From the NCBI RefSeq assembly GCF_036250735.1, contig NZ_CP109430.1:5828001-5892000 (forward strand): a DNA stretch of 64,000 bases, written 5' to 3'. Position 1 is the stretch's first letter. Every line of letters starts with the position of its first letter. Below are positions 52,172 through 60,540 of this stretch, in pieces. A program made the translations under genes and the position numbers. Under the pieces are notes generated by a model. That model did not search any database. It saw only the letters and a list, made by a program, of their open reading frames with translations, and was not told the DNA's origin. This DNA comes from Streptosporangium sp. NBC_01495. GTDB lineage: Bacteria; Actinomycetota; Actinomycetes; Streptosporangiales; Streptosporangiaceae.

Positions 52172-53527
52172 CTACACCGGGGACAGGGCCGGGTCGTCCG
52201 ACCGCGTGGTGGGCGGCGGGGTGTCGTCGCCGTCCTCGTCGTCGTCGAGGAGGGTCGTCTCGTCGAACGGCGCCTTACCCGTCAGCACCTCGGTCGCGCG
52301 CTCCCGGTCGAACTCGCCCGTCCAGGTACCGATCAGGACGGTGGCGACCGCGTTGCCCGCGAAGTTGGTCAGCGCGCGCGCCTCGGACATGAAGCGGTCG
52401 ATGCCGACGATGAGGCCGACGCCGTCGACCAGGTCGGGGCGGTGGGACTGCAGGCCGCCCGCGAGGGTGGCCAGGCCCGCTCCGGTGACCCCGGCGGCGC
52501 CCTTCGACGCGATCATCATGAAGACCAGCAGGGAGACCTGCTCGCCGAAGGCGAGCGGGGCGCCGGTGGCGCTCGCGACGAACAGCGTGGCCATGGTGAG
52601 GTAGATGGCCGTGCCGTCCAGGTTGAAGGAGTACCCGGTCGGCACGGTGATGCCGACGACGGGCTTGCTCACGCCGAGGTGCTCCATCTTGGCGATCAGG
52701 CGGGGCAGGGCCGACTCCGACGACGAGGTCGACAGGATCAGCAGGAACTCCCTGCCCAGGTAGCGGAACAGCGAGAACAGACCGACCCGCGCCACCAGCC
52801 AGAGCATCGGGCCGAGGATGACGAACACGAAGAGCACGCAGGTCAGGTAGAAGGCGAGCATGATGACGCCGAGGCTCCTGAGCGCGTCCATGCCGGTGGC
52901 GCCGACGACCGCGGCTATCGCGCCGAAGGCGCCGACCGGGGCGGCCCACATGATCATGGCGAGGATCCGGAAGACGAGCCGCTGGATGTGCGTGATGCCG
53001 TTCAGGATGGGCTTGGCGCGCTCGCCCATCGCCTGCAGGGCGAACCCGGTGAGCAGCGCGACCAGGAGGGTCTGCAGCACCTGGCCCTCGGTGAACGCCG
53101 ACACCAGCGTGGTGGGGATGATCCCGAGCAGGAACGTCACCGTGTCGGTCTCACCTCCCTTGGCCGCCTCGGCCTCGGCGGCCTTGCGGAGCTCGTCGGT
53201 GAGCTGCAGGCCCTGTCCGGGGTCGACCAGGTTGCCCACGAGCAGGCCGATGCCCAGCGCGACGGTCGACATGGCGATGAAGTAGCCGAGCGCGAGGCCG
53301 CCGACCCGGCCGACCTTCGCGGCCTTGGTGACCGATCCGACACCGAGCACGATGGTGCAGAAGATGATGGGGCTGATCATCATCTTGATCAGGGCGACGA
53401 AGGCGGTGCCGAGCGGCTTCAGCGCTATGCCGACGTCGGGGGCCACGAACCCGATCGCGATACCGATGACCACGGCAACGATGACGGCTATGTACAGGTA
53501 ATGTGTTTTATCTCGGGCCGCGCTCAT
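52172..53527 (-). CDS. dctA: dicarboxylate:cation symporter DctA
   Basis: The 451-residue protein has the SDF (glutamate transporter-fold) signatures LIKMMISPIIFCTIVLGVGS, the serine-rich hairpin ILSTSSSESALPRLIAKMEH, the NMDGT-like motif VPTGYSFNLDGTAIYLTMAT and the HP2 region ASKGAAGVTGAGLATLAGG. It imports C4-dicarboxylates (succinate, malate, fumarate) with protons or sodium. The divergent two-component system at 53616 is of the DcuS/CitA type that regulates such transporters. The C-terminus is acidic (LLDDDEDGDD). Confidence 0.93.
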   Translation of the reverse strand: MSAARDKTHYLYIAVIVAVVIGIAIGFVAPDVGIALKPLGTAFVALIKMMISPIIFCTIVLGVGSVTKAAKVGRVGGLALGYFIAMSTVALGIGLLVGNLVDPGQGLQLTDELRKAAEAEAAKGGETDTVTFLLGIIPTTLVSAFTEGQVLQTLLVALLTGFALQAMGERAKPILNGITHIQRLVFRILAMIMWAAPVGAFGAIAAVVGATGMDALRSLGVIMLAFYLTCVLFVFVILGPMLWLVARVGLFSLFRYLGREFLLILSTSSSESALPRLIAKMEHLGVSKPVVGITVPTGYSFNLDGTAIYLTMATLFVASATGAPLAFGEQVSLLVFMMIASKGAAGVTGAGLATLAGGLQSHRPDLVDGVGLIVGIDRFMSEARALTNFAGNAVATVLIGTWTGEFDRERATEVLTGKAPFDETTLLDDDEDGDDTPPPTTRSDDPALSPV

Positions 53528-53615
53528 GCGTGCTCCACCGCGCTAGAAGAAGAATCCGGTCGAGCGACTATGGCCCGGCCCTGTGATCTAAGTCACCATT
53601 GCGTACATTTCGTTC

Positions 53616-55436
53616 GTGAACTTGCGGAAACTCCCCAGACGCATACGCGACTGGAGTCTCGCCAGGCAGATGCTGGCGCTCCAGATCGTCGTCGTAGGCG
53701 TCACCGTGACCGGTGGCGCCCTGCTGGCGTTCCTGCAGATGCGTGACCTGCTCGTCGAGGAGGCCGTCGGCACCGCCAGGGCGGTGACCGTCAGCGTGGC
53801 CGACTCCCCCTCCGTCCTCGCCTCGCTGGGCGACTCCGCGGCCCTGCAGCCGTACGCGGAACGGGTGCGGCGGGAGACCGGGGTCGACTTCGTCACGATC
53901 ATGAGCCTCGACGGCGTGCGCTACACGCACCCCAACCCCGCCCAGATCGGCCACCGGTTCCTCGGCAACATCGCGCCCGCCCTGGCGGGGCAGATCTTCA
54001 CCGAGACCTACACCGGCACGCTCGGCCCCTCGGTCCGCGCCGTCGCCCCGGTCCGCGACGCCCGCGGCGAGGTGAAGGCCCTGGTCAGCGCGGGCATCAC
54101 CATCAGCAAGATCAGCGTCAGGCTCCGCGGGCAGATCACCGGCGCCGTGCTGATCGGCCTGCTCGGCCTGTCCGTCGGCGGGGTGGGCACCTACCTGGTC
54201 GGTGCCCGGCTGCGCCGCCAGACGCACGGGATGGGCCCCGCCGAGCTGAGCCGGATGTACGAGTACCACGACGCGATCCTGCACGCCGTACACGAGGGGC
54301 TGCTGCTCGTCGACGACGCGGGTACGGTGACACTCTGCAACGACGGCGCCAGGGAGCTCCTGGGCCTGTCGGGCGAGGTGAACGGCAGGCACGTCGGCCG
54401 GTTGGGCCTCCCCTCCTCGCTGAGCGAACGGCTCTCGGCGGGCGAGAACCGTACCGACGAGATCCACATGACCGGGGAGCGGACGCTGGTGGTGAACGTG
54501 GCGGTGGTCCGCTCCGGCAGCCGCTCGCTCGGCATCGTGGTCACCCTTCGCGACCACACGGAGCTGCAGTCCCTGACCGGGCAGCTCAACGCCGAGCGCG
54601 GCTTCGCCGACTCCCTGCGGGCCGCCGCGCACGAGTCGGCCAACCGGCTGCACACGGTCATCACCCTCGTCGAGCTGGGCCGCGCCGAGCAGGCGGTGGC
54701 GTTCGCGACCGAGGAGATCAAGGCCGCGCAGCAGCTCACCGACCGGGTGGTGGGCGCCGTACGCGAACCCGTGCTCGCCGCGCTGCTGCTGGGCAAGAGC
54801 GCCGAGGCCGGGGAGCGGGGGGTGGAGCTGGCGATCACCCCGGACAGCGAGCTCGACGACCTCGGCCTGGACACCCGCGACCTGGTGACGATCGTCGGCA
54901 ACCTGATAGACAACGCGGCGGACGCGGCCATGTCGGGCACCCGGCCCGCGCGGGTGGAGGTGCGGCTGCGCGCCGACGAGACGACCTTCGTGATCAGCGT
55001 GGCGGACAGCGGCCAGGGCCTCGACCCGGCGACGGCGGGCGAGGCCTTCCGGCGGGGATGGACCACCAAGGGCGACGGCCGTGGCCTCGGCCTGGCCATG
55101 GTCGGCCAGGCGGTCCGCCGCATGGGCGGGACGATCGAGGTCGGCGGGGCGATCGAGCAGGGCCAGGTGACCGAGAGGGACCGGATCACGGAAACGGACC
55201 CGGTCGGGGCGGATCAGCCGGTCGGAGTGGGTCGGCCGGTCGAGCTGGACCGGGCCGGGGTGGCGGGGCGGGCCGGGGTGGCGCGGACGCTCGAGCCGGG
55301 GCTGCCCGTACCGGGCCCGACCGCGGAGGCCGCTCTCGCGGTCGCGGGCGAGGGAGACGCCGAACGGCCGGCGGAGAGCGGGACGGGCGCGGTGTTCACC
55401 GTACGGCTGCCACTGCGCGAAAGGGGCACCCCATGA
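53616..55436 (+). CDS. DcuS/CitA-family sensor histidine kinase with C-terminal insert
   Basis: A 606-residue membrane kinase from GTG 53616. TM1 (LALQIVVVGVTVTGGALLAF), a periplasmic PAS-like sensor (about residues 45-165, RETGVDFVTIMSLDGVRYTH), TM2 (GAVLIGLLGLSVGGVGTYLV), a cytoplasmic PAS (HAVHEGLLLVDDAGTVTLCN), a SpoB-like phosphoacceptor RAAAHESANRLH (H339), and an ATPase domain with IVGNLIDNAADAAM, VADSGQGLDP and GRGLGLAMVGQAV. About 75 low-complexity residues (GVGRPVELDRAGVAGRAGVA) are inserted before the last strand (AVFTVRLPL). It probably senses C4-dicarboxylates and controls dctA through the coupled response regulator. Confidence 0.9.
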   Translation: MNLRKLPRRIRDWSLARQMLALQIVVVGVTVTGGALLAFLQMRDLLVEEAVGTARAVTVSVADSPSVLASLGDSAALQPYAERVRRETGVDFVTIMSLDGVRYTHPNPAQIGHRFLGNIAPALAGQIFTETYTGTLGPSVRAVAPVRDARGEVKALVSAGITISKISVRLRGQITGAVLIGLLGLSVGGVGTYLVGARLRRQTHGMGPAELSRMYEYHDAILHAVHEGLLLVDDAGTVTLCNDGARELLGLSGEVNGRHVGRLGLPSSLSERLSAGENRTDEIHMTGERTLVVNVAVVRSGSRSLGIVVTLRDHTELQSLTGQLNAERGFADSLRAAAHESANRLHTVITLVELGRAEQAVAFATEEIKAAQQLTDRVVGAVREPVLAALLLGKSAEAGERGVELAITPDSELDDLGLDTRDLVTIVGNLIDNAADAAMSGTRPARVEVRLRADETTFVISVADSGQGLDPATAGEAFRRGWTTKGDGRGLGLAMVGQAVRRMGGTIEVGGAIEQGQVTERDRITETDPVGADQPVGVGRPVELDRAGVAGRAGVARTLEPGLPVPGPTAEAALAVAGEGDAERPAESGTGAVFTVRLPLRERGTP

Positions 55437-56104
55437 TCTCGGTACTGGTCGTCGAGGACGAGGAGATCACCGCCGAGGCGAACCGGGTCTTCGTGGAGCG
55501 GGTGCCCGGCTTCAGGGTGGAGGGGGTGGTCAGGTCCGGCGGCGACGCGCTGCGCTTCCTGCGGCGCCACCCCGTCGACCTGATCCTGCTCGACCTCTAC
55601 CTGCCGGACATGCACGGGCTGGAGGTGTGCCGGGCGCTGCGGGCGGCGGGCGTGATGTCGGACGTCATCGCGGTCACCTCGGCGCGGGACCTGTCGGTGG
55701 TCAGGTCGGCGGTCTCCGTCGGCGTGGCCCAGTATCTGCTCAAGCCGTTCACCTTCGCCTCGCTGAACGAGAAGCTCACCCGCTACGCCGAGTTCCGGTC
55801 GTCGGTGGAGGGCGTGGGAGAGGCGAGCGGCCAGGGCGAGGTGGACCGCGCGCTGGCGGCCCTGCGGGGCCCGGCGCAGAACCTCCTGCCGAAGGGGATG
55901 ACGCAGGCCACCCTCGACGCCGTGCTGGCGGAGCTGCGCAGGGCACCCGGCGGCCTGTCGGCCCAGACCGCCGGGGCGGCGATCGGCGTCTCCCGGGTGA
56001 CCGCCCGCCGCTACCTGGAGCATCTGACGGAGAGCGGGATCACACACCGGGTGCCCCAGTACGGTGGACTCGGACGGCCCGAGCTGCTCTACCGGATCAT
56101 TTGA
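55433..56104 (+). CDS. DcuR/CitB-family response regulator
   Basis: The 223-residue protein has a receiver domain (ISVLVVEDEEITAEANRVFV, phosphorylatable D54 in LILLDLYLPDMHG, K in QYLLKPFTFA) and a C-terminal HTH of the CitB type (LSAQTAGAAIGVSRVTARRY, LEHLTESGIT). It starts with ATG 55433 overlapping the kinase stop. Likely target: the divergent dctA promoter. Confidence 0.92.
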   Translation: MISVLVVEDEEITAEANRVFVERVPGFRVEGVVRSGGDALRFLRRHPVDLILLDLYLPDMHGLEVCRALRAAGVMSDVIAVTSARDLSVVRSAVSVGVAQYLLKPFTFASLNEKLTRYAEFRSSVEGVGEASGQGEVDRALAALRGPAQNLLPKGMTQATLDAVLAELRRAPGGLSAQTAGAAIGVSRVTARRYLEHLTESGITHRVPQYGGLGRPELLYRII

Positions 56105-56185
56105 GGCCCCGTCGGGGCACGGTGGCCTCGGAACTGGTAGGAAAAAGGCAGCCCGCCCTGCCACCCGCGGGCAAAGGAGCGCAGC

Positions 56186-56530
56186 ATGGCCTTTTTCACG
56201 GTCTCATCGAGCCTGCTCGGGACGGTGTTCGTCGTCCGGGCGCTCGGAGAGCTCGACTATCAGCACTCCCCCGCCCTGCGTGCGGAGATGGACAAGGCGT
56301 GGGCCGCCGACACGCCCTCCGTGGTCGTGGCCGACGTCACGGGCCTCACCTTCTGCGACTCCACCGGGGTCGCGGAGCTGATCCTGGCGCTCCGGCGGAG
56401 CCGCACCCTGGGCATCCGGCTCGCCCTCGTCGGCGTGCACGGCACCCTGGAGCGGATCCTCACCATCACCGGCCTGCGCCCCTCCTTCGAGGTCTTCGGC
56501 TCCGTCGAGGAGGCGCTGCAGGAGGCCTGA
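56186..56530 (+). CDS. STAS-domain anti-sigma factor antagonist
   Basis: A 114-residue STAS protein (VFVVRALGELDYQHSPALRA, VVVADVTGLTFCDSTGVAEL). The serine in DSTG is the phosphorylation site of SpoIIAA/RsbV proteins, which release sigma factors from anti-sigma kinases when dephosphorylated. No cognate kinase lies next to it. AAAGGAGC precedes the ATG at 56186. Its stop directly abuts the convergent gene. Confidence 0.9.
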   Translation: MAFFTVSSSLLGTVFVVRALGELDYQHSPALRAEMDKAWAADTPSVVVADVTGLTFCDSTGVAELILALRRSRTLGIRLALVGVHGTLERILTITGLRPSFEVFGSVEEALQEA

Positions 56531-56758
56531 TCAGCTGTTGCCCTGGTCCATCGGCACGCGGGGCGCGTCGATGATGACGTCCGAGAAGATGTCGACCGCC
56601 AGGGCGATCACGCCGCCGATCGCGACGATCCCGGCCCCCACCCAGAAGAACGTCCAGTTGGGGCCGAGGCACAGGGCGACGCCCCCCACGGTGAACCCCA
56701 GCAGGATGACGATCACCGCGAGCCAAGACTTGGGGCTTCCCCCGTGACTTCCAGCCAT
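56531..56758 (-). CDS. HGxxPAAW-family small membrane protein
   Basis: A 75-residue protein with HGGSPKSWLAVIVILLGFTV (residues 5-24), the motif HGxSPxxW defining this actinobacterial group, and two TM segments (LAVIVILLGFTVGGVALCLG, FFWVGAGIVAIGGVIALAVD). Function unknown. Ends exactly where the convergent STAS gene ends. Confidence 0.82.
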   Translation of the reverse strand: MAGSHGGSPKSWLAVIVILLGFTVGGVALCLGPNWTFFWVGAGIVAIGGVIALAVDIFSDVIIDAPRVPMDQGNS

Positions 56759-56795
56759 GAGCCTTTCCTCTCCCTGTCCTCTGATTCTCCGCGAA

Positions 56796-57242
56796 TCAGT
56801 GATGCGTGCCGTCCGCCGCGGCGATCACCCGCGTCAGCGACCGGTGGAGCTCCTGGAGCTCCTCCAGGTTCATGCCCAGACGCTTGACGATCGCCGGCGG
56901 AACCTTCTCCGCCTCGCCCCGCAGCCCGCGGCCCTCCGGTGTGAGCGAGACGGCCAGGACACGCTGGTCCTGGCTGTCACGCCGCCTCCGGATGTAGCCG
57001 ACGGCCTCAAGACGCTTCAGCAGCGGGGACAGCGTACCGGGGTCGAGTCTCAGTAGCTTGCTCAGCTCCTTGACCGACAGCGGTGCCCGCTCCCAGAGGG
57101 CGAGCATGACCAGATACTGGGGGTGGGTGAGCCCCATCGGCTCCAGCAGGGGCCGGTAGAGGCCGATGACGTTGCGCGAGGCGATCGCCAGGGCGAAGCA
57201 CACCTGGCGGTCCAGGCTCAAGGGGTCGACCATGTCACTCAC
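56796..57242 (-). CDS. OhrR-like MarR-family regulator
   Basis: About 148 residues from GTG 57242, which has GGAGG 7 bp upstream (ATG 57233 and 57263 also in frame). The N-terminus LDRQVCFALAIASRNVIGLY carries the OhrR-type cysteine and aromatic segment and resembles the ohrR at 48608; the wHTH is LTHPQYLVMLALWERAPLSV, LSKLLRLDPGTLSPLLKRLE. No ohr gene is adjacent. It is divergent from a 60-residue membrane protein and may control it. Confidence 0.86.
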   Translation of the reverse strand: MSDMVDPLSLDRQVCFALAIASRNVIGLYRPLLEPMGLTHPQYLVMLALWERAPLSVKELSKLLRLDPGTLSPLLKRLEAVGYIRRRRDSQDQRVLAVSLTPEGRGLRGEAEKVPPAIVKRLGMNLEELQELHRSLTRVIAAADGTHH

Positions 57243-57323
57243 GTGCGCGCCTCCAACCGACATAGTACGATAATTAGTGTACAAACCATTATCGCCCCAA
57301 TCATCGGCGAGCAAAGGATCCCC

Positions 57324-57506
57324 ATGTTTCACAGCAAGCCGATCGAGGAGCGGATCGCCGAGCGCCAGGCCAAGCGTTCCACCCTCAAGGAGGGCCGGCA
57401 CTTCGAGCACGGCCCGGCGAAGTTCGTCTTCGTCTTCGTGATCGCCTTCGTGGTCGTCGGCCACCTGGCCGGCCTGCTGCTGATGATGGCCCTGGGCATG
57501 CACTGA
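57324..57506 (+). CDS. 60-residue membrane protein
   Basis: ATG 57324 follows AAAGGATC. The product has a charged N-terminal half (MFHSKPIEERIAERQAKRST) and one C-terminal TM segment (FVFVFVIAFVVVGHLAGLLL). No family is recognised. It lies 80 bp from the divergent OhrR-like regulator, which may respond to redox stress and regulate it. Confidence 0.6.
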   Translation: MFHSKPIEERIAERQAKRSTLKEGRHFEHGPAKFVFVFVIAFVVVGHLAGLLLMMALGMH

Positions 57507-57667
57507 CACATGCGTCGGCGAGGCTCGCGGCACGCGTCCTTTTCGCCCCTTTCATCCCCTTTCTCGCAAAGCCGAAGCGGGGGGCCTGCACGCCGGAAGG
57601 TTCCAGATGAGAGGATGATGATCCTGTTGGTCGGGGTTGGACCGCCCGATAGATCAGGAGGTCTGTA

Positions 57668-57871
57668 ATGTCTGACGTCACGCCGGAGCCCGAAGGTTCC
57701 GAAAGTTCCGACGACGAGCTGAAGCGCAAGTTCCGCGAGGCACTGGAGCGTAAGAAGCTCGCCCAGGCGGACGCGGGCGCCGGGGGCAAGGGGAAGAACT
57801 CCTCGAAGATCCACGGTGCTCACGGCCCGGCTGCGGCCAAGCGCTCCTTCCGCCGCAAGAGCGGCGGCTGA
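57668..57871 (+). CDS. DUF5302 family protein
   Basis: The 67-residue, highly charged protein contains DDELKRKFREALERKKLAQA, the DUF5302 core, and a basic C-terminus (AAAKRSFRRKSGG). It has no signal or TM segment. The family is restricted to actinobacteria with unknown role. AGGAGG 7 bp upstream of ATG 57668 supports the start. Confidence 0.85.
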   Translation: MSDVTPEPEGSESSDDELKRKFREALERKKLAQADAGAGGKGKNSSKIHGAHGPAAAKRSFRRKSGG

Positions 57872-58163
57872 GCCGTCTCCGAACCAGGTTCCGGATAGGG
57901 CGCCCGCCCACCCGGACCTCGGCCGCCCTGCTGGCACCCGGCCAGCGGGCGGCGCGCCTCCTCCACCGGCCTCCGGCCGCCCCCTCCGCGCCCGAGCCGT
58001 TCCTACCACCGCGCCTTTCGCCCCCTCCGCGCCGTTTCCGGCCTTCCCGCACCGCCCCCTTCCGCTTTCGGCGCCGGATCGCCCGCACCTTCCCCGTACC
58101 GCCCTCCGAAGGGCCGCACTTCGGCCGCCCCCCTTGGAGGGCCACCGGGCCCTGCAATAGGCT

Positions 58164-58613
58164 GTGCGCGTGCGTGATCTTGGCGAGGACCCCCGACCGG
58201 CTCGAGGCGCGGTCAGCGAGGTCTACCGCGTCGACCGAACCGCGACCCTGAGCTACTCCCCCGACCTCGACGGGCTCGCCGACCCCGGCGAGATCGTCTG
58301 GGCCTGGGTCCCCTACGAGGAGGATCCGGACCGGGGCAAGGACCGGCCGCTGCTGGTCGTCGGCCGCCACGGGCGCAAGCTGCTCGCGCTGATGCTGTCC
58401 AGCCGGGCCGGCGGCGGCGATCCCGGCGACTGGCTGGAGATCGGCCCCGGCCAGTGGGATCGGGAGAACCGGGTCTCCTACCTGCGCCTGGACCGGGTCT
58501 TCGCCCTCGGCGAGGGCGACATCCGGCGCGAGGGCTCCGTCCTCGACGGGGCGCGCTTCGCCCGCGTGGCCGCCGTCCTCAAGCGCACACACGGCTGGGC
58601 CGCCGACGGCTGA
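58164..58613 (+). CDS. PemK/MazF-family protein
   Basis: A protein of up to 149 residues from GTG 58164 (GTG 58170 also possible). It contains LADPGEIVWAWVPYEEDPDR, GKDRPLLVVGRHGRKLLALM and LDRVFALGEGDIRREGSVLD, the SH3-like barrel pattern of PemK/MazF endoribonucleases. No antitoxin gene is next to it, so it may not be a standard toxin; orphan copies of this sort are common in actinomycetes. Confidence 0.8.
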   Translation: MRVRDLGEDPRPARGAVSEVYRVDRTATLSYSPDLDGLADPGEIVWAWVPYEEDPDRGKDRPLLVVGRHGRKLLALMLSSRAGGGDPGDWLEIGPGQWDRENRVSYLRLDRVFALGEGDIRREGSVLDGARFARVAAVLKRTHGWAADG

Positions 58614-58744
58614 GCCGTTACCGGTCCCGGGCGACCGTCCGGAAGCCACGAGGACGCGAGGGCGTCCGGATACGCGGCCCCGGCCGGAGCACCGGGCGTG
58701 AATCCGGTGGAAAACAGCGGTGCGAGTCACCATCCTGGTGTCCC

Positions 58745-59287
58745 ATGGACGACAAACGGCTCGTTCGAGTCTCCAAATACCTTTCCAAGCACCTCAGGCA
58801 CCAGCCCGAGCGCATCGGGCTGATCCTCGGCCCGCAGGGCTGGGCGGACATCGACGCCCTGCTGGGCGCCGCCGCGCGGCACGGCTTCGCGATCACCCGT
58901 GACGAGCTCGCGCTGGTGGTCGCGGGCAACGACAAGCGGCGCTTCACCGTCGAAGGCGACCGGATCCGCGCCAACCAGGGCCACACGGTCGACGTCGACC
59001 TGGGCCTTCCCCCGGTCGAACCACCCGAGATCCTGTTCCACGGAACGGTGGGCGCATACGTGGGCGCCATCCGGGAGGAGGGCCTGCGGCCGATGAACCG
59101 GCACGCCGTGCACCTGTCCCCCGACAGGGAGACCGCGACCCGCGTGGGCGCGCGCCGGGGCAGGCCGGTCGTGCTGGTCGTCCGCTCGGGGGAGATGCAC
59201 CGGGCGGGTCACGAGTTCCGGGTCAGCGCCAACGGCGTCTGGCTGGCCGCCCACGTGCCGCCCGCCCACATCTCGTTCCCCGGCTGA
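58745..59287 (+). CDS. kptA: RNA 2'-phosphotransferase (Tpt1/KptA)
   Basis: The 180-residue protein begins MDDKRLVRVSKYLSKHLRHQ and contains the family elements LILGPQGWADIDALL, VAGNDKRRFTVEGDRIRANQ, GHTVDVDLGL, LFHGT and HLSPDRETATRVGARRGRPV. It removes the 2'-phosphate left by RNA ligation, transferring it to NAD+. It is monocistronic here, with no ligase nearby. Catalytic R, H, R, R residues appear conserved. Confidence 0.93.
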   Translation: MDDKRLVRVSKYLSKHLRHQPERIGLILGPQGWADIDALLGAAARHGFAITRDELALVVAGNDKRRFTVEGDRIRANQGHTVDVDLGLPPVEPPEILFHGTVGAYVGAIREEGLRPMNRHAVHLSPDRETATRVGARRGRPVVLVVRSGEMHRAGHEFRVSANGVWLAAHVPPAHISFPG

Positions 59288-59633
59288 GAGAAACCCCCGA
59301 TCACGGGGGAGCCCTCGGCGACGAGGGAGCCCCGTAACACTCCCGGACCCCCTCCTCCGAGGAGGCGCGGACCACCCGCCCCCGCCAAGGACCTCGCACC
59401 GGGAGAACCCGGATCGCCACCTCACCCCGCGCCGAGGGTCAAGGGAATTCCAACGCATTCCAAAATCTGGGCCAACCGCGGCCCCGCTCCCGCCCGAACC
59501 CCCACCCCCAGGCAGGCACCTGGGGTTTTTTCATGTTCATGCCGGTTTGATGGGAAGTCAACCCATTGACCTTCCAACACATTCGGGTGTAAATAAAGCT
59601 GAAACAACACTGAAACGGTGGTGAATCAACAGC
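59288..59633. other. intergenic interval with intrinsic terminator
   Basis: No gene is seen. A U-tract terminator at 59506-59531 lies 220 bp after kptA; its distance leaves room for a small RNA or leader. The AT-rich last 60 bp carry the DeoR promoter. Confidence 0.5.
59506..59531 (+). terminator. Rho-independent terminator with T6 tract
   Basis: CCCCAGG, a 6-nt loop, CCTGGGG and six T residues form a textbook intrinsic terminator, unusual in this GC-rich DNA. Confidence 0.8.
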
Positions 59634-60395
59634 ATGTACGCCGAGGAGCGGCAACAGGAGATCCTGCGCCGGGCGCGGACCGTCGGACGGGTGGACGTGG
59701 TGACGCTGGCGGAGGAGTTCGCCGTCACCACGGAGACCATCCGCCGCGATCTGACCGCGCTGGAGCGCTCCGGGATGCTGCGGCGCGTGCACGGCGGCGC
59801 GATCCCGGTCGAGCGGCTGGGGTTCGAACCCGAGCTGGCCGCCCGCGACGAGGTGATGATCGCGGAGAAGGAGCGCATCGCCAAGGCCGCGCTCGCCGAG
59901 CTCCCCGAGGACGGCGCGATCATCATCGACGCCGGCTCGACGACCGGCAGGCTGGTGCAGGCGCTCCCGGTCGACCGGGAGCTGACCGTGATCGTGAACT
60001 CCCCGCCGCTGGCGACGGCGATGGCCACCCGCCTCAACCTGACGGTGATCATGCTGGGCGGGCGGGTGCGCGGGCGGACCCTGGCCACCGTCGACGACTG
60101 GGCGCTGCGCCCTCTCGCCGACCTGCACGTGGACGTGGCGTTCATGGCGGCCAACGGGTGCTCGGTGGCCAAGGGGCTGACGACACCCGACCCGGCCGAG
60201 GCCGCCATCAAGCGGGCGATGATCGGCGCGGCGCAGCGGTGCGTGCTGCTCGCCGACCACACCAAGTTCGCCAACACCTACCTGGCGCGCTTCGCCTCGA
60301 TCCAGGAGATCGACGTGGTGATCAGTGACACCGGGCTCGACACCGGGGTCGCGGCCGAGATGGCCGCCGCCGGGCCGGAGGTGGTCCGGGCGTGA
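59634..60395 (+). CDS. DeoR/GlpR-family sugar-phosphate-responsive repressor
   Basis: The 253-residue protein has an N-terminal HTH (EERQQEILRRARTVGRVDVV, FAVTTETIRRDLTALERSGM, LRRVHGGAI) and a DeoRC sensor domain (IIIDAGSTTGRLVQALPVDR, LGGRVRGRTLATVDDWAL, LLADHTKFANTYLARFASIQ). It should repress the downstream PTS operon and be relieved by a sugar phosphate such as fructose 1-phosphate or a hexitol phosphate. It is the first gene of the operon. Confidence 0.9.
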   Translation: MYAEERQQEILRRARTVGRVDVVTLAEEFAVTTETIRRDLTALERSGMLRRVHGGAIPVERLGFEPELAARDEVMIAEKERIAKAALAELPEDGAIIIDAGSTTGRLVQALPVDRELTVIVNSPPLATAMATRLNLTVIMLGGRVRGRTLATVDDWALRPLADLHVDVAFMAANGCSVAKGLTTPDPAEAAIKRAMIGAAQRCVLLADHTKFANTYLARFASIQEIDVVISDTGLDTGVAAEMAAAGPEVVRA

Positions 60396-60540
60396 TCATC
60401 CCCCTGTCCCCCACCCCCCACAGGGAAGCCGCGATCGAGGTGCTCCGGGCTCCGGGCGTGACCGTCACCCAGCCCCTCAACCTCCACCGGGAAGCCGCGA
60501 TCGAGGTGGTCCGGGCGTGATCGTCACCCTGACCCTCAAC
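60383..60540. repeat. triplicated junction of DeoR and PfkB genes
   Basis: GAGGTGGTCCGGGCGTGA, the last codons and stop of the DeoR gene plus the GTG start context of the kinase gene, recurs in diverged form at about 60437 and again exactly at 60504; GGGAAGCCGCGATC precedes the second and third copies. The start of the kinase (GTGATCGTCACCCTGACCCT) has echoes at 60393 and 60458. Confidence 0.7.

Noticed and set aside
58164-59287. PemK-like gene plus kptA as a toxin-repair pair
   Set aside because: They are separated by about 130 bp, each with its own start context, and no antitoxin is seen; adjacency alone is weak.
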